Origin: CAWCKS01 sp963763485
Lineage (GTDB): Bacteria; Pseudomonadota; Alphaproteobacteria; Rhizobiales; Xanthobacteraceae
Reading direction: 5' to 3'
Length of the DNA: 64,000 nt
Assembly: GCA_963763485.1 (NCBI GenBank)
Contig: CAVXOW010000005.1
Location: 496,001 to 560,000, forward strand
The position numbers and the translations under genes are program-made. Numbering within the stretch: position 1 is the first letter of the stretch; each line of letters starts with the position of its first letter. Below the pieces are notes generated by a model. The model was not told where the DNA came from. It made no database searches and saw only the letters and a list, made by a program, of their open reading frames with translations. Below are positions 17,513 through 26,826 of this stretch, piece by piece.

Positions 17513-19252
17513 TCACGCCTTCACCTTGCGCGCGACTTTCGCGAGCGGCGAGGTGATTTCGGCGAATGTGATGTCGGTGAGCGACGTCACGACGTCGATC
17601 ACGGCCGGCTGGCGTGAGGCGATCGCGGTCTTGATCGCCGGCCCAAGCGCTTCCGGATCGGTCACGCGTTCGGCGTGGCAGCCCATCGAGCGGGCGATCG
17701 CCGCGTAATCGAAGTCGCGGAATTTCGCGGCGAAGCCCGAGCCGCCATGCAGCACCCAGCCGAGCGCGCTGTTGTTCATGATCACGACGACAATCGGGAT
17801 GTCCTCCTCGATTGCGGTCATCAGTCCGTTCATCGACATCGCAAAGCCGCCGTCGCCGCACACCGCGACCGCGGTGCGGTCGGGATGCACCAGCTTGGCG
17901 CCGAGCGCTGCCGGCAGCGCAAAGCCCATCGGGCCGGAGCCCGCGGCCTGCAGGAAGCCGCCTTCGCTTTGCGTCTGATAGAGGTGCGTCATCATGATGC
18001 GGTTCTCGCCGGCATCGCAGGTGACGATCGAGTCGGCGGGCAGGTTGCGGCGCAGCTCGCCGATGAACCGCTGCGGATGGATCGGCGTGGTGCCGGCGTG
18101 ATAGGCGGGCTGATCGAAGTAGCCGGTCTCCTTGCGCTGCGCGGCGACGCGCGCAATGCCGGCTGTGCCACGTTCCGGATGCTTTCCGGCTGCTTCGCGC
18201 AGCTGCGTCAGGATGGTCGCGGCATCGCCGAGGAGAACGTGCTCGGCCGGGAACGTCCACGACGCGTTCTTCGGCTCGATGTCGATCTGGATGAAGGTCT
18301 GCCGGGTCGGATCGAGCAGGTCGGGATTTTCGCGCGCGGTATCGGAGGCGCCGAGTTTTGAGCCGACCACCAGCACGAGGTCGGCCTTGCCGACGATGGC
18401 GTTAGCGGTTGCGGTGCCAAACGTGCCGTAGACACCGAGCGCGAGATCATGGGTCTCGGCAAAGGTGCCCTTGCCGGAGGACGAGGTCGCGACGGGAATG
18501 CCGAGCGCCTCGGAGAGCCGCCGCAGTTCCTTGTAGGCTTGCGCGATGCGCACGCCGTTGCCGGCGATGATGACCGGACGCTGCGCCTTGAGCAGCGCTT
18601 GCGCCGCGCGTTCGACCAGCGTGGTGTCGGCGGCCGCCGGTGGCGGCGGCAGGTAGAGCTGCGTCGGATAGAGCGTCGGGTTGGTGTCAGGGCCGACCTT
18701 GCCGTTCAGCGAGGCAAACGAGAACAGCACGGCGACCGGCCCTTTCTGGCCGGACATCGCATGCTTGATCGCGAACTGCGTCGCCTGCACCGCCTGGCTC
18801 GGCTCCAGCGCCTGGAACACCTGCTTGGTGACGCCGGAGAACGCGCGCCGCGCGTCCCAGCTGCCGTAGTCGCCGGTGCCGGACTGATACGGCGCATGCA
18901 GCGCCAGGTTCGGCGGATCGGAGAAATCGGTGAGCAGCAGCATCGGCGAGGACGACAGATGCGCTTCGAGCGTGCCGAGCAGGCCGTTGCCGAGCACCCA
19001 CGGCCCCTGGCCGATCAGGACGCCGGGCACGCCGCGCAGCCGGCCGTAAACCTCGGCCATCACGCCGCCGAGCGATTCCTCGCGCACCAGCACGGTGCGA
19101 ACCGCGTTCTTCTGCTTCTCGAGGCCGGCGAAGATTCGGCCGGTGTGGCCGCCGGATATGCCGAACACGGTATCGATCCCGGCCTCATGCAGCACGCGGG
19201 CGACCACGTCGCCGGCATTGGCCTCCGCAGTCATCAGGGGCTGTACGGCCAT
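17513..19252 (-). CDS. Thiamine-diphosphate-dependent enzyme (acetolactate synthase-like)
   Basis: A 579-residue three-domain ThDP enzyme of the acetolactate synthase/benzoylformate decarboxylase superfamily. The N-terminal PYR domain has GIDTVFGISGGHTG and the catalytic Glu in REESLGGVMAEVYGR; the central domain has RPVIIAGNGVRIA; the C-terminal PP domain has the ThDP motif GDGGFAMSMNGLMTA...NN (about 462-487). The FAD-binding pattern of true IlvB is not obvious and no regulatory subunit is adjacent, so it is likely a catabolic lyase or decarboxylase. ATG 19252 is preferred because family similarity begins close to it. Confidence 0.85.
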   Translation of the reverse strand: MAVQPLMTAEANAGDVVARVLHEAGIDTVFGISGGHTGRIFAGLEKQKNAVRTVLVREESLGGVMAEVYGRLRGVPGVLIGQGPWVLGNGLLGTLEAHLSSSPMLLLTDFSDPPNLALHAPYQSGTGDYGSWDARRAFSGVTKQVFQALEPSQAVQATQFAIKHAMSGQKGPVAVLFSFASLNGKVGPDTNPTLYPTQLYLPPPPAAADTTLVERAAQALLKAQRPVIIAGNGVRIAQAYKELRRLSEALGIPVATSSSGKGTFAETHDLALGVYGTFGTATANAIVGKADLVLVVGSKLGASDTARENPDLLDPTRQTFIQIDIEPKNASWTFPAEHVLLGDAATILTQLREAAGKHPERGTAGIARVAAQRKETGYFDQPAYHAGTTPIHPQRFIGELRRNLPADSIVTCDAGENRIMMTHLYQTQSEGGFLQAAGSGPMGFALPAALGAKLVHPDRTAVAVCGDGGFAMSMNGLMTAIEEDIPIVVVIMNNSALGWVLHGGSGFAAKFRDFDYAAIARSMGCHAERVTDPEALGPAIKTAIASRQPAVIDVVTSLTDITFAEITSPLAKVARKVKA

Positions 19253-19402
19253 CGTTGTCCTCCCGCATATCTTCGCCGGGAGCCTCGTTGAGCGGGCTCC
19301 ATGGCGAAGACTATCGCAGGCAGCCGGAGGCGAGCGCAAGCACGCCGGCGCGGCGTCAGGGGACGTATGCGTTGGCGGGAGTTGGCCGCGTTTGCCGCGC
19401 GG

Positions 19403-19675
19403 TCAGCGGCAGAACCTCAGGCCCAAGGTTTGGCCGCGGCGCCAGGCCACTTCGCACGACCGACCCTTGCGGCCGTCACGGTAGAAGGAAAGCTTCAGCT
19501 TGCTGTTCACCGAGCTCGGATCGTCGGTGCGGATTTTGGCGCCGCTGTCCGACAAGTCCAGCACGGTGCAGGGGCGGGCGGCAAAGCCGCCCTCCAGGAC
19601 AATCCAGGCTTGGTGCTGCACCGATTTGCGCGTCTCGCGCTTCTTGTGCAGATTTTGCAGCTTTGCGCCAACCAT
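19403..19675 (-). CDS. PilZ domain protein
   Basis: A 90-residue single-domain PilZ protein. The N-terminal KKRETRKS gives the Arg-rich c-di-GMP contact (RxxxR, here R-E-T-R-K) and CTVLDLSDSGAKI gives the D/N-x-S-x-x-G motif, followed by a beta barrel with SKLKLSFYRDG and GLRF. Such small PilZ proteins sense cyclic di-GMP and act through partner proteins; Bradyrhizobium has many. No effector is adjacent. It is unlinked to the divergent neighbours. Confidence 0.85.
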   Translation of the reverse strand: MVGAKLQNLHKKRETRKSVQHQAWIVLEGGFAARPCTVLDLSDSGAKIRTDDPSSVNSKLKLSFYRDGRKGRSCEVAWRRGQTLGLRFCR

Positions 19676-19807
19676 GGTCGAGGCCTCCGCGCCCCCAAGC
19701 CTCCTTGTCTAGCGTGCGGATGCTTTAGGAACCGTTCATGACGGCGAGGTCCTGGACGACCCGCGCACCCCAAGAGCCGACGCGATCCGGCAGGCCCTGG
19801 ACAAAGT

Positions 19808-20212
19808 TTATCCACGCTCGCTCCTTGCGATGCCGTCGAGACTCATGGACCAGGGCAGCGCGGACGCGCAAAAAATCTGCTGCTTCGGCTTGCCGATCAA
19901 CGCGCGCTGTTTCAGCGCGCCGACGCGCAGCGAATAGCTCGTGGTGTTCTCAGGAGCTGCGGCGTAGATCGGCCCGCCGCAATCGGCACAGAACGCGTGG
20001 GCGCGCTTGTTCCCGCTGTCGGCGGTCTTGATGTAGATTCTTGGCGTGCCGCGCGTCAGCTTGAATTTGTCGGCGGGGGCAGGGACGTTGACGCGAAACG
20101 CCGAGCCGGTCAGCGTCTGGCAATCGGTGCAATGACAAATTCGTGCAGCTTGCGGATCGACCTCGGCCTCATAGGCGATCGCGCCGCAGTGACATCCGCC
20201 TTCGACCTTCAT
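19808..20212 (-). CDS. GFA-family (CENP-V/GFA domain) zinc protein
   Basis: A 134-residue GFA-domain protein: VEGGCHCGAIAYEAEV, ICHCTDCQTLTGSAFR and AFCADCGGPIYA give the seven-cysteine zinc pattern. Compared with the member at 8172-8525 it has a longer C-terminus ending LPWSMSLDGIARSERG, where PW and the following residues are common in this subfamily. Function not known beyond zinc binding; a role with glutathione adducts is only a family-level suggestion. Confidence 0.87.
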   Translation of the reverse strand: MKVEGGCHCGAIAYEAEVDPQAARICHCTDCQTLTGSAFRVNVPAPADKFKLTRGTPRIYIKTADSGNKRAHAFCADCGGPIYAAAPENTTSYSLRVGALKQRALIGKPKQQIFCASALPWSMSLDGIARSERG

Positions 20213-20348
20213 GACGGGCCTCCATGTTCGAACGCGGTGAGGCTAACGTCCGGCCGGCCGGCCGCCAACATTGATGATCTCAATCAACGGGCAGTGTAAG
20301 TTGGTTAAGACGCATAAGATCGGCGCGCTCGTCCCGAGAGAACCAACC

Positions 20349-21908
20349 ATGTCCCGCACTCCAGATGTTGTTTCGCAATTAAGCCGGCGCGAGGCGCTGG
20401 CGCTGCCGCTTGCGCTCGGCGCCGGCGCGCTGACGTCGAGCTTTGCCCGCGGACAAGAGCCGCGACGCGGCGGCGTCCTCCGCGTCGTCACCTATGCCAA
20501 TCCCTCCTCGCTCGATCCGGCGACCGGACGCAGCGGCACCGATCACACCTACCTGTGGCCGATCTTCGACACCCTCGTCGACGTCGAGCCCGCGACGCTC
20601 AATCCGCGGCCGGGCCTCGCCGAGTCATGGGAGTGGCGCGATCAGACCACGCTGGTGCTTAAGTTGCGCAAGGGGGTGGTATTTCACGACGGCACGCCTT
20701 TCGACGCCGAGGCCGTGAAAGCAAACTTCGACCACATGCTGAACGATCCACGCTCGACCGTGAAGGGCGACACCTCCACCATCAAGTCCGCCGAGGTCGA
20801 GGGTCCGTTGCAGGTGGTGTTGCGTCTCAAGGAGCCCGACACCTCGTTGCCGCTGGCGATGAGCGATCGCATTGGCATGATGTCGTCGCCGAAGGCGTTC
20901 GGCGCGCTGGGGCTCGCCTATGACCGCAAGCCGATCGGGACCGGAGCTTACCAGTTTGTCGACTGGATCGAGGGCGAAAAGGTCATTCTCAAACGCAACG
21001 CGAACTACTGGAAGCCGGGCGCTCCGTTCCTGGATGGTCTCGAGTTCAGGGTGATGATCGATGCCAACGCCGGGCTCAGGTCGGTGATGTCAGGGCAAGC
21101 CGATTTCATGTTTCGCGTGCCGCCGCATCAGGCGCCGGTCGTGAAGCGCGACAAGAATTTCGTGTTCACCACGAGCCCGACTTTGTTCTGCCAGCTGATC
21201 TATCTGAATTGTTCGCGTCCGCCGCTGGACGATAAGCGCATCCGGCAGGCGCTCAACCTCGCGATCGACCGCGAGGCCTACACGAAAGTTGTCACCGCCG
21301 GTCTTGGCGAGCCCGGCTACACCGTGATCCCCAGGCATCACTGGGCCTACGACGCGCAGGCGGCCGCGATGTACCATTACGATGTGGATCGCGCGCGCAA
21401 GCTGATGGCCGATGCCGGTCTCGCCGGCGGACTTGAGCTGCATTCCAACACCGCCTCGGACCCGTTCACGACGCAGCGTATGGAAATCATCGCCGCCCAA
21501 TGGAGCAAGATCGGCATCAGGCTGAAATACACCACCGGTACGCTGGCCCAGTCGAACCAGACCTGGAATGAGGGTGTCGGCGACATCCGCCTGACGGCGT
21601 GGACCGGCCGTGCAGACCCGAGCATCACCTTCGCGTCGCTGTATTCGCCGGAGGGGTTCTTCAACCGCGGCGGCGCCGAACCTTCGAAGGAGTTGACCCA
21701 GGCGATCAGGGACACGCGAGCGACCACTGACATCAGCTTGCGCAAAGAGGCGTTCGCACGCGCGGCGCGGCTGGAACGTGAGGTCGCGATGAGCCTGCCG
21801 CTCGCCTTCGAGTCCGAAGTCGTCGTGCATCACACCAAAGTCAGAGGTTATGTTCCCAACCTGAATGGCAAGCCGCGCTTCGACGGCGTCTATCTTGACA
21901 GCGCATGA
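20349..21908 (+). CDS. ABC transporter substrate-binding protein (peptide/nickel type)
   Basis: A 519-residue family 5 extracellular solute-binding protein. The N-terminus SRREALALPLALGAGALTSSFARG has a twin-arginine-like or Sec export signal. The mature part has RVVTYANPSSLDPA, WEWRDQTTLVLKLRKGVVFHDGTPFDAEAVKANFDHM, and the family signature DKRIRQALNLAIDREAY. These proteins bind di/oligopeptides, nickel, opines or glutathione in the periplasm. No permease or ATPase gene is beside it, so it is an orphan binding protein or its transporter is elsewhere. Confidence 0.9.
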   Translation: MSRTPDVVSQLSRREALALPLALGAGALTSSFARGQEPRRGGVLRVVTYANPSSLDPATGRSGTDHTYLWPIFDTLVDVEPATLNPRPGLAESWEWRDQTTLVLKLRKGVVFHDGTPFDAEAVKANFDHMLNDPRSTVKGDTSTIKSAEVEGPLQVVLRLKEPDTSLPLAMSDRIGMMSSPKAFGALGLAYDRKPIGTGAYQFVDWIEGEKVILKRNANYWKPGAPFLDGLEFRVMIDANAGLRSVMSGQADFMFRVPPHQAPVVKRDKNFVFTTSPTLFCQLIYLNCSRPPLDDKRIRQALNLAIDREAYTKVVTAGLGEPGYTVIPRHHWAYDAQAAAMYHYDVDRARKLMADAGLAGGLELHSNTASDPFTTQRMEIIAAQWSKIGIRLKYTTGTLAQSNQTWNEGVGDIRLTAWTGRADPSITFASLYSPEGFFNRGGAEPSKELTQAIRDTRATTDISLRKEAFARAARLEREVAMSLPLAFESEVVVHHTKVRGYVPNLNGKPRFDGVYLDSA

Positions 21909-21996
21909 TAGTTCGGCGCCGACTTTTCGCGCGGATGCGCGTTTCGGCGGCTGGGCCCCACGCCAAGCTTGACGACGACAATCGACGCGCCGTCGG

Positions 21997-22614
21997 CTAC
22001 CGCTTGCCCGGCGAAATCCTGGTATAGCCGACGATCGTGGTCCGGCCGTCGTCTTCGCGATATTCCTTCGCGACGATGAACCTGAGCTCCGGCGCGTAGT
22101 AGTCGATATTGTCGTAGACGATCGGCAAGGTGTCGGTGCGCCGCAACTTCAGCACACTATAGGTGCACTCGCCCAGCGCGTAATCCTGGACGCCGACATA
22201 TTCCAGCTTCACGGTCTTGGTCTTGGTGTCGCCCTTCATTGTGACCTTGAAGTCGGCGGCGATCGCCTGCTTCGGCTTGAGCGGAAAGAATTTTGCGAGA
22301 TCGGTCTTGGGCTTTTGTTCGATTGTGGTGCCGCGATCGACGCGGCTCAGCTCGAACAGGCCCTGGTACAAGGTCGTCTCGAGCAGGGTGCGGCCGCCGG
22401 ATTGCAAGACCGTACGGATATTGGGGCCGTCGTCGTAGAACACTTCGGTGTTCGAGCCGGGACGGCGCTCGACGATGAACGAACCCTTTCCGCTCAGTGC
22501 ACTCGGGCAATCGCCTGCGGCGTGCGATGGCGTTGGGGCCGCAAGCAGCGACGTTGCGAACAGCTGCGCGATGATGATTCGGCCGGTCACCGCCGGATGT
22601 CTGGAGACGATCAC
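21997..22614 (-). CDS. Conserved secreted protein of unknown function
   Basis: A 205-residue protein with an export signal (about residues 12-32, ending PSHA|AGDC). The mature part is beta-rich, with FIVERRPGSNTEVFYDDGPNIRT, LKPKQAIAADFKVTMKGDTKT, and ALGECTYSVLKLRR; two cysteines (in GDCPSAL and GECTYS) could form a disulfide. I do not recognise a family with confidence. It lies 24 bases before the TIGR02302 gene on the same strand, downstream of it, so it may be the last gene of that unit. Confidence 0.6.
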   Translation of the reverse strand: MIVSRHPAVTGRIIIAQLFATSLLAAPTPSHAAGDCPSALSGKGSFIVERRPGSNTEVFYDDGPNIRTVLQSGGRTLLETTLYQGLFELSRVDRGTTIEQKPKTDLAKFFPLKPKQAIAADFKVTMKGDTKTKTVKLEYVGVQDYALGECTYSVLKLRRTDTLPIVYDNIDYYAPELRFIVAKEYREDDGRTTIVGYTRISPGKR

Positions 22615-22638
22615 CTGCCCGCAGCCATGAAATGAAAT

Positions 22639-25252
22639 TCAATAATCCTTCAGCAGCCGCTCGAGGTAGTCGAGTTCGACCTGCGGCCGGTTGCTTTCGC
22701 CGAGCCGGCGCCGCAGTTCCTCGAGAATCCGCCGCGCGCGCTGCACGTCGATCTCGCCCGGGATTTGCACGGTCTGGTCCCATTCGCCTTCGCGATATCG
22801 CCCCTCGCGGCCGAGTGGATCGGTGCGATTGGGGGCAGTGCCGGACTGCCGGCTATTGCGGTTGCCCGGCCCGTTACCGTCGTCGTCGCCTTCCTGCATC
22901 TGCTGGGCGAGTTTTTGGGCGCCCTTGCGCAGTTTCTCCAGCGCGCGACCCTGCGAATCCACAGCGCTATCGCTGTCGCCGTCGCCGAGCTTGTTGCCGG
23001 CATCGTCCATCGCCTGATCGGCGTCCGACAGGCTGTCCTCGCCCTTGTCGATCTGGCCCATCGGGCCCTGATCCTGATCGGCCTGGTCGTCGTCGCCTGG
23101 ATCGCCGCTCTTCGGCATCATGCCCTGCTTGGCGAGATCGTCGAGCAGCTTGCGCAGGCGGTCGCGCAGACCCTGCTGGTCGCGCTGCAGGTCGTTCATC
23201 GCGTTCTGGTCGCCGCGCTGGCCGCGCATGCGGTCGCGGCGCGAATCCTGGCCCTGCTTGAAGGTCTTGTCGCGCAACTGCTGCTGCTTGCGGATGACGT
23301 CGCCCAGCTCGTTCATGGATCGCTCCATGTCGCTGTCGCCGTTCTGTCCGGGCTGCGCCATCTGCAGGTTTTCCAGCATCGACTGCAGCTGATCGAGCAA
23401 CTGCCGCGCGGCGTCCTTGTCGCCGGACCGCGCCATCCGCTCCATGCGGTCGATCATGTTCTTCAGGTCCTGCTCGCTGAGCACGCGCGTGTTCTTGTCG
23501 AGCGGACGGGCCAGCTGCTGCGGATTGTTCTTCATCTGCGCCGTGAGCTGCTGCAGGAACTTGTCCAGCGCGGCGCGCAACTGCTCGGTGAGCTTCTTGA
23601 TCTCCTCGTCGCTCGCGCCACGATCCAGCGCCTGACGCAGCGCGTCCTGCGCCGCGCGCAGCGCCTTGTCGACGTCGGTGATGTCGCCGTCCTCGATCAG
23701 GACCGCGAGCGCCCACAGACTTGCGACCACCTCGCGCAATTGGTCGTCCGACCTGGCGTGGCTGATCTGCTCGTAGATGTCGCGCAAGCCGAGATATTGC
23801 CCCATCTCCGGCATGAACACTTCGGGCTCGATCAGCATCGCGTCGATCGCGTCCTTGATGACCGGCGCCTTGTTGGCGTCGAGCGCAAGAATGCGGCGCT
23901 GCTCGATCAAGGCGCGCGCCAGCGGCTTCGCGAACAGCCGTTCGGGCAGCCGCATGTCGAACGGATCGCTCTTGCCCTCGTTGCCGGCTTCGTCTTTCGC
24001 CGTGAGGGTCAGCGTCACGTCGGCGCCGGCATAGGGGTTGTCGCTCAAGTCCTTCACGGTCTGGCCGACGCCGTTGCGGGTACGCGCATTCGGCAACACC
24101 AGCTGGAATTGCGGCGGGTCATAGAGCGGCCGCGGCGAGGCGGCGTTGGCGTCGTCACCGTTACCTTGCGCAGCCTGATCGCCGGGCGGCGCGGGCTTTT
24201 GCAACTGGAACAGCGCGTGCGCTTCCGAGACGCCGTAGTCGTCGACCAGCTTGTAGGACAGGGCCAGCGCGCCGCGCACCTGGCGTTCGGGGTCCTTCGC
24301 CAGCGAAATGCTCGGCGGCTTGTCGGGAGCTGCGGTGAAGCGCCACTTCGGCTGCGTGGCCGGCGAACGGATCTGTGCGGTGCCGTCGCTTGCGATGGTG
24401 AAGCGGCGCTCCTCGGTGCCGGCCGGCGGCTGCTTGTCGCCGGGGCCCGCATCGGTGACGCCGCCGCTCACGGTGACATCGAGCGAACCGCTCGAGGTGC
24501 GAACCACGAGCACGCTCCCGGCTGGCACCGCAAAGGTCGTGTTGTCGGGCGCAGCAGCGTTGTTGTTGTTTGGTGGTGGTGTTGCCGCCGGTGAGAACGA
24601 TCGGCGGTCGGCCGGTGTAGGACGGCGGGGTGACCCAGGCGTCGAGCCGCACGTTGGCGCCGGCCAGCGCGCCATTGAGATCGAAGGCCGCGGTGACGCG
24701 CTCGGTGCGCTCAGGTCCTGCGGCGATGAAGGTCGCGACCGCCAGCACCACGACCAGGGCACGGATCGCCCAGGGATCGTGGATCGAAAGCCGCGGCGTC
24801 GGCAGGCCGGCGCGGATGCGCTTGATCGAGGCCAGCGTGCGCTCGCGCTGTGCCTGCCACAGCGCGCGCGCGACGGGATCCTGCGTCGCCAGCGTATCGG
24901 TCAGTGTCGTCGCCGGCCGGTGCCTGATGCCGCTGCCGCGATCAAGCCGCAGCAGGGCTTCGCTGCGCGTCGGCCAGCGGAACCGGACCAGCGGCAGCAA
25001 TGACGCGATCAGCAGTGCGACGAAAATGAGAAGCCCGACGGCGCGTCCGGCGAGCGGCAGGGATATCCAGGCGCCGATCCAGGAAACGGCAAGGAAGAAC
25101 CCGGCCAGCGTTACGACACGGGCGAGATGCGGCCAGACCCGCTCCCACGCCAAGGCAAGCTGGGCGCGCTGCACGGCCTTCGACAGCTGCAAGCGGGCCG
25201 CGGGGTCGCTTGCGCCGGAAGCCGGCGTTTCAGATGACCGCTTGAACAACAA
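22639..25252 (-). pseudogene. TIGR02302/DUF4175 membrane protein in two frames
   Basis: Reading from a TTG at 25252: two or three transmembrane helices in the first 190 residues (LARVVTLAGFFLAVSWIGAW, AVGLLIFVALLIASLLPL, AIRALVVVLAVATFIAAG), then a long extracytoplasmic part. Near 24565, in an AAC-repeat coding for Asn/Gln, the frame changes; the second part runs from PDNTTFAVPAGSVLVVRTSSG to LEYLERLL-like ending at 22639 and is Gln/Asp/Gly-rich (about 600-800). Total about 870 residues, normal for TIGR02302, a family of unknown function in alphaproteobacteria. As I recall, the family description notes that B. japonicum also has it as two tandem frames, so this split may be real. Confidence 0.8.
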
Positions 25253-25509
25253 AGTCTCCGGGTTCAGCGAAGCATATTAGCACGATTGCACTGTTCACGC
25301 ACCGCGCCAAAGGCAAAAACCCACACATCGCAGGATTATGCCGGGCGCTCGCTTACCCCAAGAGAAAAGCAAGATTCCGGCCAATTGCCGCATTTCGGCC
25401 ACCACCGCTACCTGCCCCAGGATGAACGGCGCGAATTTCACGGCGACGTGACGAAGGGTGCGGGAACCGCTAACGTCCGCCGCTAATCACGACCCTGGAG
25501 GCAACGATC

Positions 25510-25890
25510 ATGGACAAGAAAACGTTCGACAAAGGCGTGGAAGTTCGCACCGCGGTGCTCGGCAAGACTTATGTCGAGAATGCGCTGAAAAACGTCGATG
25601 ACTTCAACCGGCCGTTCCAGGAACTGGTCACCGAATATTGCTGGGGCGCGGTGTGGGGCCGCGAGGAGTTGCCGCGCAAGACCCGCAGCATGCTCAACAT
25701 CGCGATGATCGCGATTCTGAACCGGCCGCATGAACTGAAGCTGCACATCAAGGGCGCGCTGACCAACGGGGTCAGCAAGGATGAAATCCGCGAAATCCTG
25801 ATGCAGGTCGCGATCTATGCCGGCGTGCCGGCGGCGGTCGACAGTTTCCGCATCGCGCGCGAGGCGTTTGCCGAAGCCGCCAAGAGCTAG
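25510..25890 (+). CDS. Carboxymuconolactone decarboxylase family protein
   Basis: A 126-residue AhpD/CMD-fold protein, MDKKTFDKGVEVRTAVLGKTYV at the start, then FQELVTEYCWGAVWGREELPRKTRSMLNIAM, and GVSKDEIREILMQVAIYAGVPAAVDSFRIARE, very close in pattern to 4-carboxymuconolactone decarboxylase (PcaC). The redox CxxC of AhpD is absent. It opens a tight operon (13 and 14 base gaps) with a 3-hydroxyisobutyrate-type dehydrogenase and a lactonase. A GGAGGC tract precedes the ATG. No other protocatechuate gene is near, so PcaC itself is not certain. Confidence 0.88.
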   Translation: MDKKTFDKGVEVRTAVLGKTYVENALKNVDDFNRPFQELVTEYCWGAVWGREELPRKTRSMLNIAMIAILNRPHELKLHIKGALTNGVSKDEIREILMQVAIYAGVPAAVDSFRIAREAFAEAAKS

Positions 25891-25903
25891 AGGGCGTTCA
25901 GCG

Positions 25904-26812
25904 ATGGATATCGGTTTCATCGGCCTCGGCCGGATGGGTTTCCCGATGGCGCGGCGGCTGATCGAGGCCGGCCACGCCCTCGTTGCCTATGACACGCGAC
26001 GCGAGGCGGTCGACCGGCTGGTGGCGCTCGGCGCGAAGGCGGCGTCTTCGCCAAAGGATGTCGCGGACAAGGTCGAGACCGTGATGGCGAGCCTGCCGTC
26101 GCTCGACATTTCGCTCAGTGTCGCCACGGGCAAGGACGGCGTCATCGAAGGCAGCCGTGTGAAACGGTTGGTCGATCTGTCGACCACCGGCTCGCAGATG
26201 GCGGTGCGCATCCATGATGCGCTCAAGAAGCGCGGCATCATCCAGATCGACAGCCCGGTCTCCGGCGGCGTCGCCGGTGCCGAGAAGGGCACGCTGGCGG
26301 TGATGGTGTCAGGCCCGCGCGCCGAATTCGAGTTATTGAAGCCTGCGCTCGACGTGATCGGAAAAGTGTTTTTCATCAGCGAAAGCCCCGGCGCCGGGCA
26401 AACCATGAAGCTTGCCAACAACTACCTGTCGGCAACCGCGATGGTTGCGACCTCGGAAGCGGTGGTGATGGGTGTGAAAGCCGGCCTCGATCCAAAGGTG
26501 ATGATCGACGTCATCAATGCCGGCTCCGGCCTCAACACGGCAAGCCGCGACAAGTTTCCGCGCTCGGTGCTGCCGCGCAGCTTCGACTTCGGCTTTGCCA
26601 CGGCCCTGATGGTGAAGGATGTCCGGCTCTGCCTCGACGAGATGCGATCGATGGGACTGTCAATGGAAGTTGCCGAAGCGGTCGGCCGGCTGTGGGAGGT
26701 GGTGATCCGCGAGATGGGACCGGATTCCGACTTCACCAGCGCGATCAAGCCGATTGAAAAAGCCGCCGGCGTCGAGGTGCGCGCAAAGCCTGCGCCGCAA
26801 ACGTCGAAATAG
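25904..26812 (+). CDS. 3-hydroxyisobutyrate dehydrogenase-like NAD(P)-dependent oxidoreductase
   Basis: A 302-residue beta-hydroxyacid dehydrogenase: GFIGLGRMGFPMARRLIEAGH (residues 4-24) binds NAD(P), DSPVSGGVAGAEKGTLAVM (116-134) is the substrate-binding signature, and Lys169 in GAGQTMKLANNYLSA is the catalytic residue. The family includes 3-hydroxyisobutyrate, tartronate semialdehyde and 6-phosphogluconate-like dehydrogenases. ATG 25904 follows the upstream stop by 13 bases. In this operon it probably oxidises a hydroxyacid made by, or fed to, the lactonase encoded next. Confidence 0.9.
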   Translation: MDIGFIGLGRMGFPMARRLIEAGHALVAYDTRREAVDRLVALGAKAASSPKDVADKVETVMASLPSLDISLSVATGKDGVIEGSRVKRLVDLSTTGSQMAVRIHDALKKRGIIQIDSPVSGGVAGAEKGTLAVMVSGPRAEFELLKPALDVIGKVFFISESPGAGQTMKLANNYLSATAMVATSEAVVMGVKAGLDPKVMIDVINAGSGLNTASRDKFPRSVLPRSFDFGFATALMVKDVRLCLDEMRSMGLSMEVAEAVGRLWEVVIREMGPDSDFTSAIKPIEKAAGVEVRAKPAPQTSK

Positions 26813-26826
26813 GTGAGGGCAAACAC

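Noticed and set aside
20290..20315. Third ArsR operator upstream of the binding protein gene
   Set aside because: Only the half-site TTGGTTAA is present, without the partner TTAACCA half.
22765..24594. Long plus-strand open frame (609 codons) opposite the TIGR02302 gene
   Set aside because: It mirrors the GC-rich codon pattern of the real minus-strand gene, has no recognisable domain, and the minus strand carries a known family over the same span.
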